DNA of 64,000 nucleotides from Oligosphaera ethanolica (GCF_030814695.1 NZ_JAUSVL010000001.1:3818227-3882226), one strand, 5' to 3'. Positions 1 through 7,950 are shown, numbered from the stretch's first letter. Translations and numbers: made by a program. The notes: a model not told the origin generated them from the letters alone.

Positions 1-200
1 GGTATTTTTTCCTCACGCGAAGGCGCGAAGGCGCGAAGAAGACAAAGAAAAATGGCGGCCTGTCTTGCCGCTGCGCGGCAATTCACGCCGCCGATAAAAA
101 GGCGCGAAGGCTGGCGGGGGGGCAGGGCGTTCAGTGCCTCACGGCATTGCCGTGAGGCTACCGAGGGTATTTTTTCCTCACGCGAAGGCGCGAAGGCGCG
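1..200. repeat. Direct repeat pair flanking a palindrome
   Basis: A 35-bp string beginning GGTATTTTTTCCTCACGCGA occurs at 1-35 and again at 166-200. Between them lies a perfect palindrome (GCCTCACGGCA / TGCCGTGAGGC, 136-158). No gene is supported left of 214. This looks like dispersed intergenic repeat DNA; the left end may continue outside the window. Confidence 0.6.
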
Positions 201-213
201 GTTTGCTCGGGCC

Positions 214-981
214 TTATTTTTTGAGCCAGCTGGTGAAGCGGTCTATGCTGAGGCAGTGGATGTCTGGGTGTTGTTCGGCCTGGGCGCATTCGGTGGGGGT
301 GCCGTAGCCCCACGGTGCGAAGTAGAGTTGGACATTTTGCAGGGCGGGATTGTGGTGAACAGCGAGGAGGGTGTCCAAGCGGTCTTCGACGAAGTGGACG
401 CGGACGTCGTTTTCCTTCAAGAGATCTGCCAGCAGGACTTCTTTTTTGACTTTGCGGTCGAGTCCCCAGATCAAATTGGTAGGGAAGGGCAGGTGTTGAC
501 TGTTGAAGATTGCGGCGACGAAGCGTTCCTGTTTGGTGGTGAGGATATAGAGGCGCTTATTTTGGCGCAGCGCGGCTCGCAGGGCGTCGATGACGCCGGG
601 ATAGAAGCTATGGCGGTCGAGCCAGGCGGGGAGGTCCGTGCGGATCCATTCGTCGCGGACTGCGCCAAAGAGGGTGATGAGATCATCCTTGTTCTTGCCA
701 AGTTCACGGAGTGCCTGATCAACGTGCTGGTGAAGGTCATCGCGGAAGGCGTTAATGGGGGCTTTTTCTACGAGCATGCGGATCATGACGATGGCCTGGT
801 AGCCAATTTCCAAGTAAGGCCTGACGGTGCGGAATTGTTCGACGATATCGTCGGGGGCGTCGCTGCCTGGCATGGCCAGAGTAGGCCAGAGTTGGCTGGC
901 GGCGCGCCAGGCGCTGACTGCGGTTTCATCGGCGCTGTTGCAGATGACGCCATCGAAATCCAAAGCGAAGAGGTCATTCAT
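214..981 (-). CDS. HAD-superfamily hydrolase
   Basis: This is a 255-residue cytosolic protein with the haloacid dehalogenase motifs in order. Motif I is LDFDGV near residues 7-12 with the nucleophile and acid Asp8 and Asp10. Motif II is the Thr pair in ILTTKQ around 148, a Lys lies around 180, and motif IV is VEDRLD around 198-203. The helical insert after motif I is the size of a C1 cap. The family hydrolyses phosphate esters; the substrate cannot be told from sequence. The reading frame stays open far upstream, but the ATG at 981 places motif I at the N terminus where the family has it. It follows rnc on the same strand after about 170 bp. Confidence 0.8.
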   Translation of the reverse strand: MNDLFALDFDGVICNSADETAVSAWRAASQLWPTLAMPGSDAPDDIVEQFRTVRPYLEIGYQAIVMIRMLVEKAPINAFRDDLHQHVDQALRELGKNKDDLITLFGAVRDEWIRTDLPAWLDRHSFYPGVIDALRAALRQNKRLYILTTKQERFVAAIFNSQHLPFPTNLIWGLDRKVKKEVLLADLLKENDVRVHFVEDRLDTLLAVHHNPALQNVQLYFAPWGYGTPTECAQAEQHPDIHCLSIDRFTSWLKK

Positions 982-1151
982 GATGGTCGGTATATCCTGT
1001 TGCGAGTGGAGCCTGGGAGAGAAGGGGGTAGGGAATGCGAATGGCAGTGGCAAGACGCTGCTCTGCGAGCGGGGTGAGACGGTTACCGGGGTGGGATGGG
1101 GAGAAGAGGGCAGGGGGGCGGTGGGAGAACAGCCGCGCGCTGGCATTGTTC

Positions 1152-1874
1152 TCAGTCCTGCGCGCTGTCTTCCTGCAAGATTTTCAACAGCGCTTGTGAA
1201 GCGGCCTGGCGTTCGGCGCTGCGGTGGCTGCTGCCGCTGCCTTGGCCCATTTCGACGTTGTTGATGCTGACACTGACGACGAAGTTCGGGTCGTGAACCG
1301 GGCCATCGCAGGATAGCACGCTGTATTTGGGCTTGCACTTGAAGCGGTCTTGGCTTAGCTCCTGCAGAGTGCCCTTGGGGTTGTCCTTTGCCAGGAGCAG
1401 GCGTTTGCTGTCGGCCACTGGCGGGAGCAGTCGCAGGCAAAGGGTGCGAGCAGCGTCCATGCCACCATCGAGATAGACGGCGGCGAGGAAGGCCTCAAAG
1501 AGGTCACCAAGAATGGACTGCCGTTCTCGGCCACCGGTCTGGTCCTCGCCTTTGCCGAGGAGAATGGCCTCTTGCAGCCCGAGTTTCTTGGCATAGGAGG
1601 CAGTGGCCGACTCATTGGCCAAAGTCGCACGCAGGCGGGTTAAGGGGCCTTCCTTGTCATCCGGCAGTGATGCGAAGAGCAGGTCGGAGAGAATAAGTTG
1701 GAGGACGGAGTCGCCAAGGAATTCCAGTCGTTGGTTGTCAGGTGGCGATGGAGTTTGTTCGGCAGCAAAAGATGGGTGGGTCAAAGCCTGGGTCAGTAGG
1801 TTCAAGTCCTTGAAGTGATAGTCGCATCGTGTCTGCAGTTGCTCTTGAATGTCAGTTGAAACAGTAAGGGTCAT
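1152..1874 (-). CDS. rnc: Ribonuclease III
   Basis: 240 residues, the normal length for RNase III, which cleaves double-stranded RNA during rRNA processing and mRNA turnover. The signature NQRLEFLGDSVL spans residues 47-58 with the metal ligands Glu51 and Asp55. The second acidic pair is in DLFEAFLAA (Asp124, Glu127). A C-terminal double-stranded RNA binding domain runs from about 160 to 235, ending in the typical Ala-rich helix (SAERQAASQALLKIL). The gene is divergent from efp with about 100 bp between the two starts. No era or acpP neighbour is present, so the context is not the usual proteobacterial one. Confidence 0.95.
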   Translation of the reverse strand: MTLTVSTDIQEQLQTRCDYHFKDLNLLTQALTHPSFAAEQTPSPPDNQRLEFLGDSVLQLILSDLLFASLPDDKEGPLTRLRATLANESATASYAKKLGLQEAILLGKGEDQTGGRERQSILGDLFEAFLAAVYLDGGMDAARTLCLRLLPPVADSKRLLLAKDNPKGTLQELSQDRFKCKPKYSVLSCDGPVHDPNFVVSVSINNVEMGQGSGSSHRSAERQAASQALLKILQEDSAQD

Positions 1875-1972
1875 ATTGTTTTTTGCCGTATCTACGTTAT
1901 CTTAATACGCTTGTTTTTTCCCACACAGTGATTTAATCCCGCAACCTGTGATACTATGATGGAGGTTTCCGT

Positions 1973-2539
1973 ATGTACGAGGCAGCTGATCTGCGTAAAG
2001 GGCTGAAGATCGAAGTTGATGGCGAGCCATATATTGTCACCGAGTTTGATTTTTGCAAGCCGGGAAAAGGTCAGGCCCTTTATCGCTGCAAGCTAAAAAG
2101 CATGCTGAGCGGCGGCACTATGGACCGTACCTTTCGCTCCGTGGACAAGATTGGCAAGCCGGATCTTGAGGAGAAAGAGCTTCTTTACTCCTACGACGAA
2201 GGGGACTTCTACGTCTTCCAGGACCCCGAGACCAACGACGAAGTCCGCATCGACGCCAAGGTGATCGGCGACAATAAATATTTTTTGGATGACAACATGG
2301 AGTGCTCCATTCTTTTCTACCGTGAGCGCCCGATTGAAATCACCCTGCCTTTCTTTGTCGAGAAGAAGATTGCTGATACGGAGCCTGGTGCCCGTGGCGA
2401 CACCGCCACGAACGTGACCAAGCCCGCTCGCATTGAGAATGGCTATGAAATTCAGGTGCCGCTCTTCGTCAACTTGGGCGACACCGTGCGCATTGACACG
2501 CGGACCGGTCAGTACGCGGACCGCGTCAGCAAGGCCTGA
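1973..2539 (+). CDS. efp: Translation elongation factor P
   Basis: 188 residues, full length for EF-P, which rescues ribosomes stalled at polyproline stretches. The three-domain layout is intact. The conserved tip loop reads KPGKGQA with the modifiable lysine at residue 32, as in Lys-type EF-P. The C-terminal domain ends in VRIDTRTGQYADRV, the family signature. A GGAGG ribosome binding site sits seven bases before the ATG, and a strong hairpin terminator follows. No epmA or epmB homologue is visible nearby, so the modification state is unknown. Several proteins in this window are rich in polyproline or Ala-Pro tracts and could be EF-P clients. Confidence 0.97.
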   Translation: MYEAADLRKGLKIEVDGEPYIVTEFDFCKPGKGQALYRCKLKSMLSGGTMDRTFRSVDKIGKPDLEEKELLYSYDEGDFYVFQDPETNDEVRIDAKVIGDNKYFLDDNMECSILFYRERPIEITLPFFVEKKIADTEPGARGDTATNVTKPARIENGYEIQVPLFVNLGDTVRIDTRTGQYADRVSKA

Positions 2540-2569
2540 GCTAGAAGTATCGGGTCCATATAGCACTTA

Positions 2570-2607
2570 CAGGCACTGGCTTTACTGGCCGGTGCCTGTT
2601 TTTTTTG
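2570..2607 (+). terminator. Rho-independent terminator after efp
   Basis: The stem CAGGCACtGGC / GCCgGTGCCTG is followed by eight T residues, 30 bases after the efp stop codon. Confidence 0.85.
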
Positions 2608-2719
2608 TGTAGGGGAGGCCCAAAGCGGAGCGGCAGCCGCGTTCACGGGAAAACCGGCGCCGGCAATAAGCCGCGACAACGCATGACGCGTTATCCGTCG
2701 TACCGGCTGCCAAGCACGG

Positions 2720-3211
2720 CTATGGGTGTGCGGGTGGGGCGACGGCGTTCCTCTCCGTCGCCAGGCGGGCCAGAATGCCATCGGTGAGATCGTCAAGCTG
2801 GCGAATGATGGCTGATTGCAAACCGGCATTGGACTGAGCCAGCTGGTAGAGATGGGCAATGCGGCGGAGCACAGAGTCAAGACGCTGGCTGCCGGCATCA
2901 TCTCCCGAGCACAAGTCGGCAGCGGGCAAGGGCAGGGGAGAGATATCCCGCCGGACCGTAAACAGATGGTCGTAGTCGCCAGCGATAAAAGCTTGCAGTT
3001 TCTCGTGGTGAGAGGACGAGTAATGACTCGTTTCGCCAGTCTCCCACTTTCGCACTGTCGACCAGTGCACGGAGAGAAGCTTGCCCAAACGCTCAAAAGA
3101 TAAATTCAGATCGTAGCGCTTCTGCCGCAGCCGCTGCCTGGTTGGTGCTGAAAGTGGATAGCGATGCCGTGATCTCAGCGGCGGCGGCTCATTGTTATTT
3201 TCCTCTGCCAT
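2720..3211 (-). CDS. XRE-type helix-turn-helix regulator
   Basis: 163 residues. Residues 20-60 look like an XRE/Cro helix-turn-helix: a first helix TRQRLRQKRYDL, then LGKLLSVHWSTVRKWETGE with the typical V-R-K-W-E recognition helix end. This is probably a DNA-binding transcription factor. The remainder is hydrophilic with a Leu-rich helical segment around 105-150 that may be a dimerisation region. The start is well fixed by AGGAGG six bases upstream, and a promoter lies just before it. It is convergent with efp across the efp terminator. The target is unknown. Confidence 0.7.
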   Translation of the reverse strand: MAEENNNEPPPLRSRHRYPLSAPTRQRLRQKRYDLNLSFERLGKLLSVHWSTVRKWETGETSHYSSSHHEKLQAFIAGDYDHLFTVRRDISPLPLPAADLCSGDDAGSQRLDSVLRRIAHLYQLAQSNAGLQSAIIRQLDDLTDGILARLATERNAVAPPAHP

Positions 3212-3257
3212 CCGGTTCCTCCTATGCGCTGTCCTGCGAGGTGCCTGATACCGGATA

Positions 3258-3285
3258 ACAGTATAGTGATTGAAGACATTGTCAA
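3258..3285 (-). promoter_or_regulatory. Sigma70-like promoter of the XRE gene
   Basis: On the minus strand TTGACA (3280-3285) is followed after 16 bp by TACTGT (3258-3263), about 50 bp upstream of the XRE start codon. Confidence 0.55.
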
Positions 3286-3289
3286 ACAG

Positions 3290-3720
3290 TCATAATACAT
3301 TCATATATAATAACTTATATTCCTATTGTTGGCGTTTTTTATGGTAAAAAAAGCTTGTTTTCATAGAGTATATTGTGTTAGCAGCATGATTAATCTTTAC
3401 TTATATGATTTATGTTAAGACTTAAATTCTGCTGCGGGTAAGCAAACAGAAAACCTTGCGCTCTGGCCCGGCCTCTTTGTTGCGGTTTTGCTGCGACAAT
3501 TCGCCATGGCGCTACAACGAAGCAAAAGCTAATTCTTTCTTTATTTATTTGTAATGAATTGATTTTCAGCATAATAAGATAATATATTTTTGTGTTTTGC
3601 CTCCTTTTCTCTACTAATTCTTAAGAGAAAGACTCAAAAAAAGCGCGCTAGAGTTAACAAAAAGCTTGATTTTGTCATCTGCAAATCTATATTAGTATTG
3701 TTTCAAGGCTGGTTATAGTA
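3290..3720. other. AT-rich gene-free interval
   Basis: No credible coding sequence. The base composition drops sharply compared with the GC-rich surroundings. An imperfect inverted repeat around GCGCCATGGCG (about 3481-3530) is visible. The interval ends at the promoter of the two CCTCC-loop hairpins. It could be an acquired segment or a long regulatory region. Confidence 0.5.
3666..3693 (+). promoter_or_regulatory. Candidate promoter of tandem CCTCC-loop RNAs
   Basis: TTGATT (3666-3671), a 16-bp spacer, then TATATT (3688-3693), placed 37 bp before the first hairpin. A transcript would start near 3700. Confidence 0.4.
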
Positions 3721-3729
3721 TTACGTTTT

Positions 3730-3788
3730 GCCCTCAGCAGGATAATCCCCCCTTCCCTCCTCCCTCTCTTCCCAATCCTGCTGAGGGC
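3730..3788 (+). ncRNA. Stem-loop RNA candidate with anti-SD loop, copy 1
   Basis: A perfect 14-bp stem (GCCCTCAGCAGGAT 3730-3743 / ATCCTGCTGAGGGC 3775-3788) encloses a 31-nt loop made almost only of C and T, including CTCCTCCC, which is complementary to Shine-Dalgarno sequences. Copy 2 starts 43 bp downstream with the same architecture and a changed but still fully paired stem. The layout resembles tandem alphaproteobacterial cuckoo RNAs (CcsR type). Function here is inferred. Confidence 0.5.
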
Positions 3789-3830
3789 TTTATTGGAGAA
3801 CAGCGGCAACGCATAATTGATACATTTTTT

Positions 3831-3891
3831 GGTCCCTAGCAGGATAATCCCCCCTCCTCCCTCTCTTCCCAATCCTGCTAGGGGCCTTTTT
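3831..3891 (+). ncRNA. Stem-loop RNA candidate with anti-SD loop, copy 2
   Basis: A 15-bp stem (GGTCCCTAGCAGGAT 3831-3845 / ATCCTGCTAGGGGCC 3872-3886, one G-U pair) is followed by TTTTT, so it can also act as an intrinsic terminator. The 26-nt loop again contains CTCCTCCC and ends CTCTCTTCCCA like copy 1. Relative to copy 1 the stem has lost one base pair (C-G) while staying paired. Confidence 0.5.
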
Positions 3892-4057
3892 GTATCTTGG
3901 GCTTGTGGGTATTTCGGTGCAGGTTGGCGGTGGTGGGGGGCCGGTTAGTGGACAAGGGGAGTGGCCACCGATTATCCGCTATTGCTTGCTGCGCGAGCAA
4001 CTATTCTGACAGTTTTCCAGTACTGTCATGGTGTGCAGCCGGTTAGACAGGGAGTGT

Positions 4058-4846
4058 TTAGCGGTTGTGAAGACCGCTGCGGACAGGGATGCCGGCTTTG
4101 GCGAGTTCGGCTTTGATGCCGTGGCAGCTGAAGATGCTGGAGTGGACCATTGAGGCGACGAGTGCGGCGTCGGCGTGTCCGTCCTGAAAAGCGCTGATGA
4201 TGTGAGCGACGGTGCCGGCGCCGCCGGAGGCGATGAGTGGCACGCTGACGGCGTCCGCGATCTTGCGGGTGATTTCGAGCTCATAGCCTTGCTGGACGCC
4301 ATCGGTATCGATAGCATTGAGGCAGATTTCGCCGGCGCCGAGTTCGGTGGCTTTTATCGCCCACTGCACAGCGTCGAGTCCCATGGGTGTTCTGCCGCCG
4401 TTGATGACGACTTCGTAGCCGGAGGGGAATTGGGTTGAGGCGCCGACGCGTTTGGCGTCCAGTCCGAGGACGATGCATTGGCGTCCGAAGGCCTTGGCGC
4501 CTTCTGTGAGGATGGCTGGGTTGAGCACGGCGAGGGAGTTGAGGGAGACCTTGTCGGCGCCGGCGAGGATGGCGGCGCGCATGTCGGCGACATTGCGGAG
4601 GCCGCCACCGACGGTGAAGGGCACGAAGATGCGCTTGGCGGCTTCGGTGACCATGGCGATATCGGTCGGGCGTTTTTCCGCGGACGCGGTGATGTCGTAG
4701 AAGACCAGTTCGTCAACGCCGTCACGGCAGTATTTTTCAGCGAGGGTGACGGGGTCACCGACGTCGACATTGCCGGCGAAGCGGACGCCCTTGGTGACTT
4801 TGCCACTGCGGACATCGAGGCAGACGATGAGTCTTTTCAGCAGCAT
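4058..4846 (-). CDS. hisF: Imidazole glycerol phosphate synthase cyclase subunit
   Basis: 262 residues, a (beta/alpha)8 barrel that uses ammonia from HisH to convert PRFAR into imidazole glycerol phosphate and AICAR in histidine synthesis. The catalytic Asp11 lies in IVCLDV and Asp130 in VLGLDAKR. The phosphate-binding loops GGGLR (80-84) and ASGGAGT are intact. The frame is open upstream through hisH in another reading frame; the ATG at 4846 gives the standard N terminus and overlaps hisH by 10 bp, implying translational coupling. The other his genes are not in the window. Confidence 0.96.
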   Translation of the reverse strand: MLLKRLIVCLDVRSGKVTKGVRFAGNVDVGDPVTLAEKYCRDGVDELVFYDITASAEKRPTDIAMVTEAAKRIFVPFTVGGGLRNVADMRAAILAGADKVSLNSLAVLNPAILTEGAKAFGRQCIVLGLDAKRVGASTQFPSGYEVVINGGRTPMGLDAVQWAIKATELGAGEICLNAIDTDGVQQGYELEITRKIADAVSVPLIASGGAGTVAHIISAFQDGHADAALVASMVHSSIFSCHGIKAELAKAGIPVRSGLHNR

Positions 4847-5469
4847 GAGGTAGTGTCCCAGGTCGTGAAATTTTGGAGGATACGCAAGCCGGCGTCGCCG
4901 CTGCGTTCGGGGTGGAATTGGGTGCCAAAGACGCTGCCGCGGCCGGTGATGGCGCAGAAACTGAAATCGGCGTAGTCGCTGATGCCGAGGGTGTGTTCCG
5001 GCGAGTCTGGTTTTGCGTAGTAGGAATGGACGAAGTAGAAGGCTTCGTGCTGGCCGATACCTGCGAGCAAGGGGTGTTGCTGGGGCAGGGCGACGGTATT
5101 CCAGCCCATGTGGGGTACTTTGACGCGCTGGCTGGCGGGGAAGTGGAAGAGTTTGACGCTGCCGGGGATGATGTCGAGGCACTGCACGCCGTCGTCTTCT
5201 TCGCTGCTGGCGAAGAGCATTTGCATGCCCAAGCAGATGGCCAGGACTGGCGTGCGGCGTGCGGCGGCGTCTTTGAGGAGGGTGTGAAAACCGCGCTGGG
5301 CCAGGCCGTCCACGCCGCTGCGGGCTGAGCCGACGCCAGGGAAGACAATGCGATCGGCGGCGCGGGCGTCGTCGGCATTATCAACGATGATGGCATTGGC
5401 GCCGATGCGTTCGAAGGCGAGGCGGACGCTGGTGAGGTTGCCGGCGCCGTAATCAAGAATGGCAATCAT
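4837..5469 (-). CDS. hisH: Imidazole glycerol phosphate synthase glutaminase subunit
   Basis: 210 residues, a class I glutamine amidotransferase that supplies ammonia to HisF. The nucleophile Cys79 is in the elbow ICLGMQ. The His186 and Glu188 partners are in FHPERS. The N terminus MIAILDYGAGNL is the standard HisH start. It is first in a two-gene unit with hisF and overlaps it by 10 bp. The C terminus (TTWDTTSCC) is slightly longer than usual, probably because of that overlap. Confidence 0.96.
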   Translation of the reverse strand: MIAILDYGAGNLTSVRLAFERIGANAIIVDNADDARAADRIVFPGVGSARSGVDGLAQRGFHTLLKDAAARRTPVLAICLGMQMLFASSEEDDGVQCLDIIPGSVKLFHFPASQRVKVPHMGWNTVALPQQHPLLAGIGQHEAFYFVHSYYAKPDSPEHTLGISDYADFSFCAITGRGSVFGTQFHPERSGDAGLRILQNFTTWDTTSCC

Positions 5470-5631
5470 GGGTGGCCTTGGCTTGGTCGTGAGTAAAGTT
5501 GCGGTGCGGCCGGAAATGCGTTGGCGCTACATGCCGCCAGGGGGATGTAGCGGTGTCGTGCGGCGACCGCAGACGGGCGCGTAATGTAACGTGAAGAGGT
5601 ATCGGGTGCAAATGTTTCCAGGTATGGAAAT

Positions 5632-5938
5632 CGGGGGGGGAAATCGGTCAGCCATTGATACTGGCGGTTTCAAGGGACGCCTGGGACCGTGGGGACCAGT
5701 TGGCGGCGGCGCGCACTGGGGCGAGGACTCACGGACTCATGAGGCATGATCTCATGGATTGGACCGTGGGGGCGAATTGGACCGTGGGGATTGACTCCCG
5801 ACGCCTTGGACTGATTGGGGACTGATTCGACTCCTGGGAGCGCCGCCGTCCCGGCGGCATGTGAGCGCTGAAAACAAAAGACTACAGGAAAGGCCAGTAT
5901 CAATGGGTGAGGCATTACGGGGGGGGCATCGGTCAGCG
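5632..5938. repeat. Intergenic repeat D with inverted ends
   Basis: CCATTGATACTGGC (5652-5665) and its reverse complement GCCAGTATCAATGG (5893-5906) bound a segment containing CTGGGACCGTGGGGACC. The whole is flanked by two direct copies of CGGGGGGGG...ATCGGTCAGC (5632-5652 and 5919-5938). A related segment lies at 58408-58586. It looks like a small non-coding mobile element. Confidence 0.5.
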
Positions 5939-5949
5939 CTGGGGTGTAC

Positions 5950-6417
5950 ACTCCTATGAAACCCGCTGCCGCAAAGGACGGCGGAAATCAAGGTCGGATG
6001 GTTGGGCGGCGGCGGGCCGTGGGTTTCCTGCAACTTGTCCCCGGTGTTTTCCCCACCGGGGTGTTTACTCCTATGAAACCCGCTGCCGCAAAGGACGGCG
6101 GAAATCAAGGTCGGATGGTTGGGCGGCGGCGGGCCGTGGGTTTCCTGCAACTTGTCCCCGGTGTTTTCCCCACCGGGGTGGTTACTCCTATGAAACACGC
6201 TGCCGCAAAGGTCGGCGGAAATCAAGGTCGGATGGCTGGGCGGCGACTGGCCGTGGGTTTCCTGCAAATTGTCCCCGGTGTTTTCCCCACCGGGGTGGTT
6301 ACTCCTATGAAACACGCTGCCGCAAAGGTCGGCGGAAATCAAGGTCGGATGGTTGGGCGGCGGCGGGCCGTGGGTTTCCTGCAAATTGTCCCAGCGAAGC
6401 GCCGGGGTGTACACTGA
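5950..6417 (+). repeat. Four tandem copies of 117-bp repeat A
   Basis: Units start at 5950, 6067, 6184 and 6301, a constant period of exactly 117 bp. Each begins ACTCCTATGAAAC. Units 1-3 end in a hairpin (CCCCGGTG TTTTC CCCACCGGGG). The last unit ends in an alternative tail, CCCAGCGAAGCGCCGGGG, followed by TGTACACTGACC. Units 1 and 2 are nearly identical; 3 and 4 share AACACG in place of AACCCG. Because 117 is divisible by three, long spurious reading frames run through it. Single copies of A recur at 30965, 35931, 53874, 54300 and 59053. Confidence 0.9.
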
Positions 6418-6455
6418 CCGATTACGGGGCAATTGTAGCCGGATCGACGCACGAG

Positions 6456-6483
6456 TTGACTGCTTAGGGTAGCGGCCTATATT
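6456..6483 (+). promoter_or_regulatory. Sigma70-like promoter of the ars operon
   Basis: TTGACT (6456-6461), a 16-bp spacer, then TATATT (6478-6483), upstream of the permease gene with a leader of about 145 bases. No obvious ArsR-type dyad overlaps it. Confidence 0.5.
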
Positions 6484-6528
6484 ATGGCAATTAGTGAAAT
6501 AACAAAACTGCTAGTGTTGGTATTCTGA

Positions 6529-6651
6529 ATGGAGCTGGCATTGGCGTGGATTGGGGCCGAAAAGAGGCTTGGCCATATGGTGCTGGGGTTAGGGTTTATG
6601 ACGGCATTGGGGTATGACTTTGGGAGTATAAGCGATGAATACGCTAGTTGA
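6529..6651 (+). CDS. Possible short leader ORF
   Basis: A 40-codon frame in the ars leader overlaps the permease start by 17 bp. It has no clear ribosome binding site and no recognised motif. It may be chance, or a leader peptide or remnant upstream of the permease. Listed only because it fills the leader and is too short for routine gene callers. Confidence 0.15.
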   Translation: MELALAWIGAEKRLGHMVLGLGFMTALGYDFGSISDEYAS

Positions 6652-7537
6652 CGCGCTGGGGTATTTTGGTTTCATTTTTTTGGAACTGGTCCTGCTGTTT
6701 TTAGTCATCAGCACCGGGATAGCGTTGCTGTTGCAGTACATTCCCAAGGCGAGGATAGGTGCCTGTTTGTCGGGTCGTGGCGCATATGTCATGGGGGCTG
6801 TTTTGGGCAGCGTGACCCCATTCTGCGCCTGTTCGACGGTGCCTTTGACCCTGGGGCTGCTAAATGCCGGGGTGGCGATTGGCCCGATACTGACCTTTGT
6901 GCTGGTTTCGCCACTGCTCAACCCGATCATAGTCGGGATGGTCTGGACCATGATGGGCTGGCGTGCGTGCGCGGTGTACTTCGGGGTGTGTTTTTTTGCG
7001 GCCATGGTGGGCGGCTGGCTGATGAGTGTGCTGCGGGCAGAACGCTACGTACGCAAGCCGGCCGACCATGCCACGTCCTGCTGTGGCGATGAGGGGGAGA
7101 ATGCTCCGGCGGCGGCGCGTTTTTGGGGCAAGGTGAAGAGGGCGGGGGGATCGGCCTACAGCGATTTGCAGGGTGTGTTGATCTACTTGATCATTGGCAC
7201 GGCGATTGGTGCGTTCATCTACGGCTATGTGCCGCAGGATTGGGTTGTTTCAGTTGCTGGGAAGGGCAATCACTTCGCGATACCGTTGGCGGCGCTGATT
7301 GGTGTTCCTTTGTACATTCGGGCGGAGAGTGCCATTCCCATTGGTTTGGCGCTGGCGCAAAAGGGCATGAGTTTGGGCGCGGTCATTGCCCTCGTCATTG
7401 GCGGTGCTGGCATGGCCATCCCGGAGATGTCCATGTTGCTGAGCATTTTCAAAGGGCGGGTGGTCGCGGCGATAGTGGCGCTGGTTTTTTTGACCGCGGT
7501 GATCGGCGGATATTGTTTTGATGGGTTCTTGGGCTAG
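6635..7537 (+). CDS. ArsP_1/SO_0444-type permease
   Basis: 300 residues with eight or more hydrophobic segments, an inner-membrane permease of the DUF318/ArsP_1 family. The diagnostic motif TPFCACSTVPLTLGL lies near residue 70, and a related TIP-like segment (RAESAIPIG) begins the second half, fitting the internal duplication of the family. A cytoplasmic loop with CC and acidic residues (about 143-157) separates the halves. Relatives export metalloids or divalent metals; linkage to arsC and acr3 points to arsenic, possibly organoarsenicals. GGGAG eight bases upstream supports the start. It is the first gene of a four-gene unit. Confidence 0.8.
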   Translation: MNTLVDALGYFGFIFLELVLLFLVISTGIALLLQYIPKARIGACLSGRGAYVMGAVLGSVTPFCACSTVPLTLGLLNAGVAIGPILTFVLVSPLLNPIIVGMVWTMMGWRACAVYFGVCFFAAMVGGWLMSVLRAERYVRKPADHATSCCGDEGENAPAAARFWGKVKRAGGSAYSDLQGVLIYLIIGTAIGAFIYGYVPQDWVVSVAGKGNHFAIPLAALIGVPLYIRAESAIPIGLALAQKGMSLGAVIALVIGGAGMAIPEMSMLLSIFKGRVVAAIVALVFLTAVIGGYCFDGFLG

Positions 7538-7545
7538 GAGGCAGA

Positions 7546-7875
7546 ATGAACGTGAAAGTGAAAGTTGAAGCGGGGGTCTGTGGCTTTCAGTCGCAAATAA
7601 CTGCGCAAAGCGACGATCAGCAGATGGTGACTCTGAAATTGGCGTCTGGTTGCGAAAAGATTCGCGGTCTGGCGGCAGGGCTTGCCGAACTGGGACCGCT
7701 GGATGTCTATGCGGAAGTATTTGACGGCAAGGACAGCCTGCTGGGCCTATGTCGGCAGCAGTTGACGACTTGTTGTGCGGGTTGCGCTGTGCCGGTGGCG
7801 TTGTACAAGGCCATGCAGGTCGCCGCGAATCTGGCTTTGCCGGCGACAGTGACCATCAGCATGAGCGAGTTGTAA
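7546..7875 (+). CDS. Small Cys-containing protein in ars operon
   Basis: 109 residues, soluble, with cysteines clustered at QLTTCCAGCAVP near residue 70 and others at positions 12, 36 and 66. It matches no family I can name with certainty; it resembles short uncharacterised proteins (DUF6951-like) found beside such permeases. AGGAGG five bases before the ATG fixes the start, and only eight bases separate it from the permease stop, so the two are cotranscribed. The CC-x-x-C cluster could bind As(III) or another thiophilic metal, which would suit a chaperone for the permease; this is inference. Confidence 0.6.
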   Translation: MNVKVKVEAGVCGFQSQITAQSDDQQMVTLKLASGCEKIRGLAAGLAELGPLDVYAEVFDGKDSLLGLCRQQLTTCCAGCAVPVALYKAMQVAANLALPATVTISMSEL

Positions 7876-7950
7876 TGACGACATGGACGCCAGGACACGA
7901 TTTCATCTCGTTGGAATTGCGACATTGAAAAACCAACAAAGGACAGGCCG

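Noticed and set aside
3390..3572. Small minus-strand frame in the AT-rich gap
   Set aside because: No ribosome binding site or motif; the frame runs through AT-rich sequence with no coding character.
5752..6467. Long open frames on both strands through the 117-bp array
   Set aside because: They arise because the period is a multiple of three; the peptides are just the repeat translated, and the same DNA occurs alone in many intergenic places without a frame.
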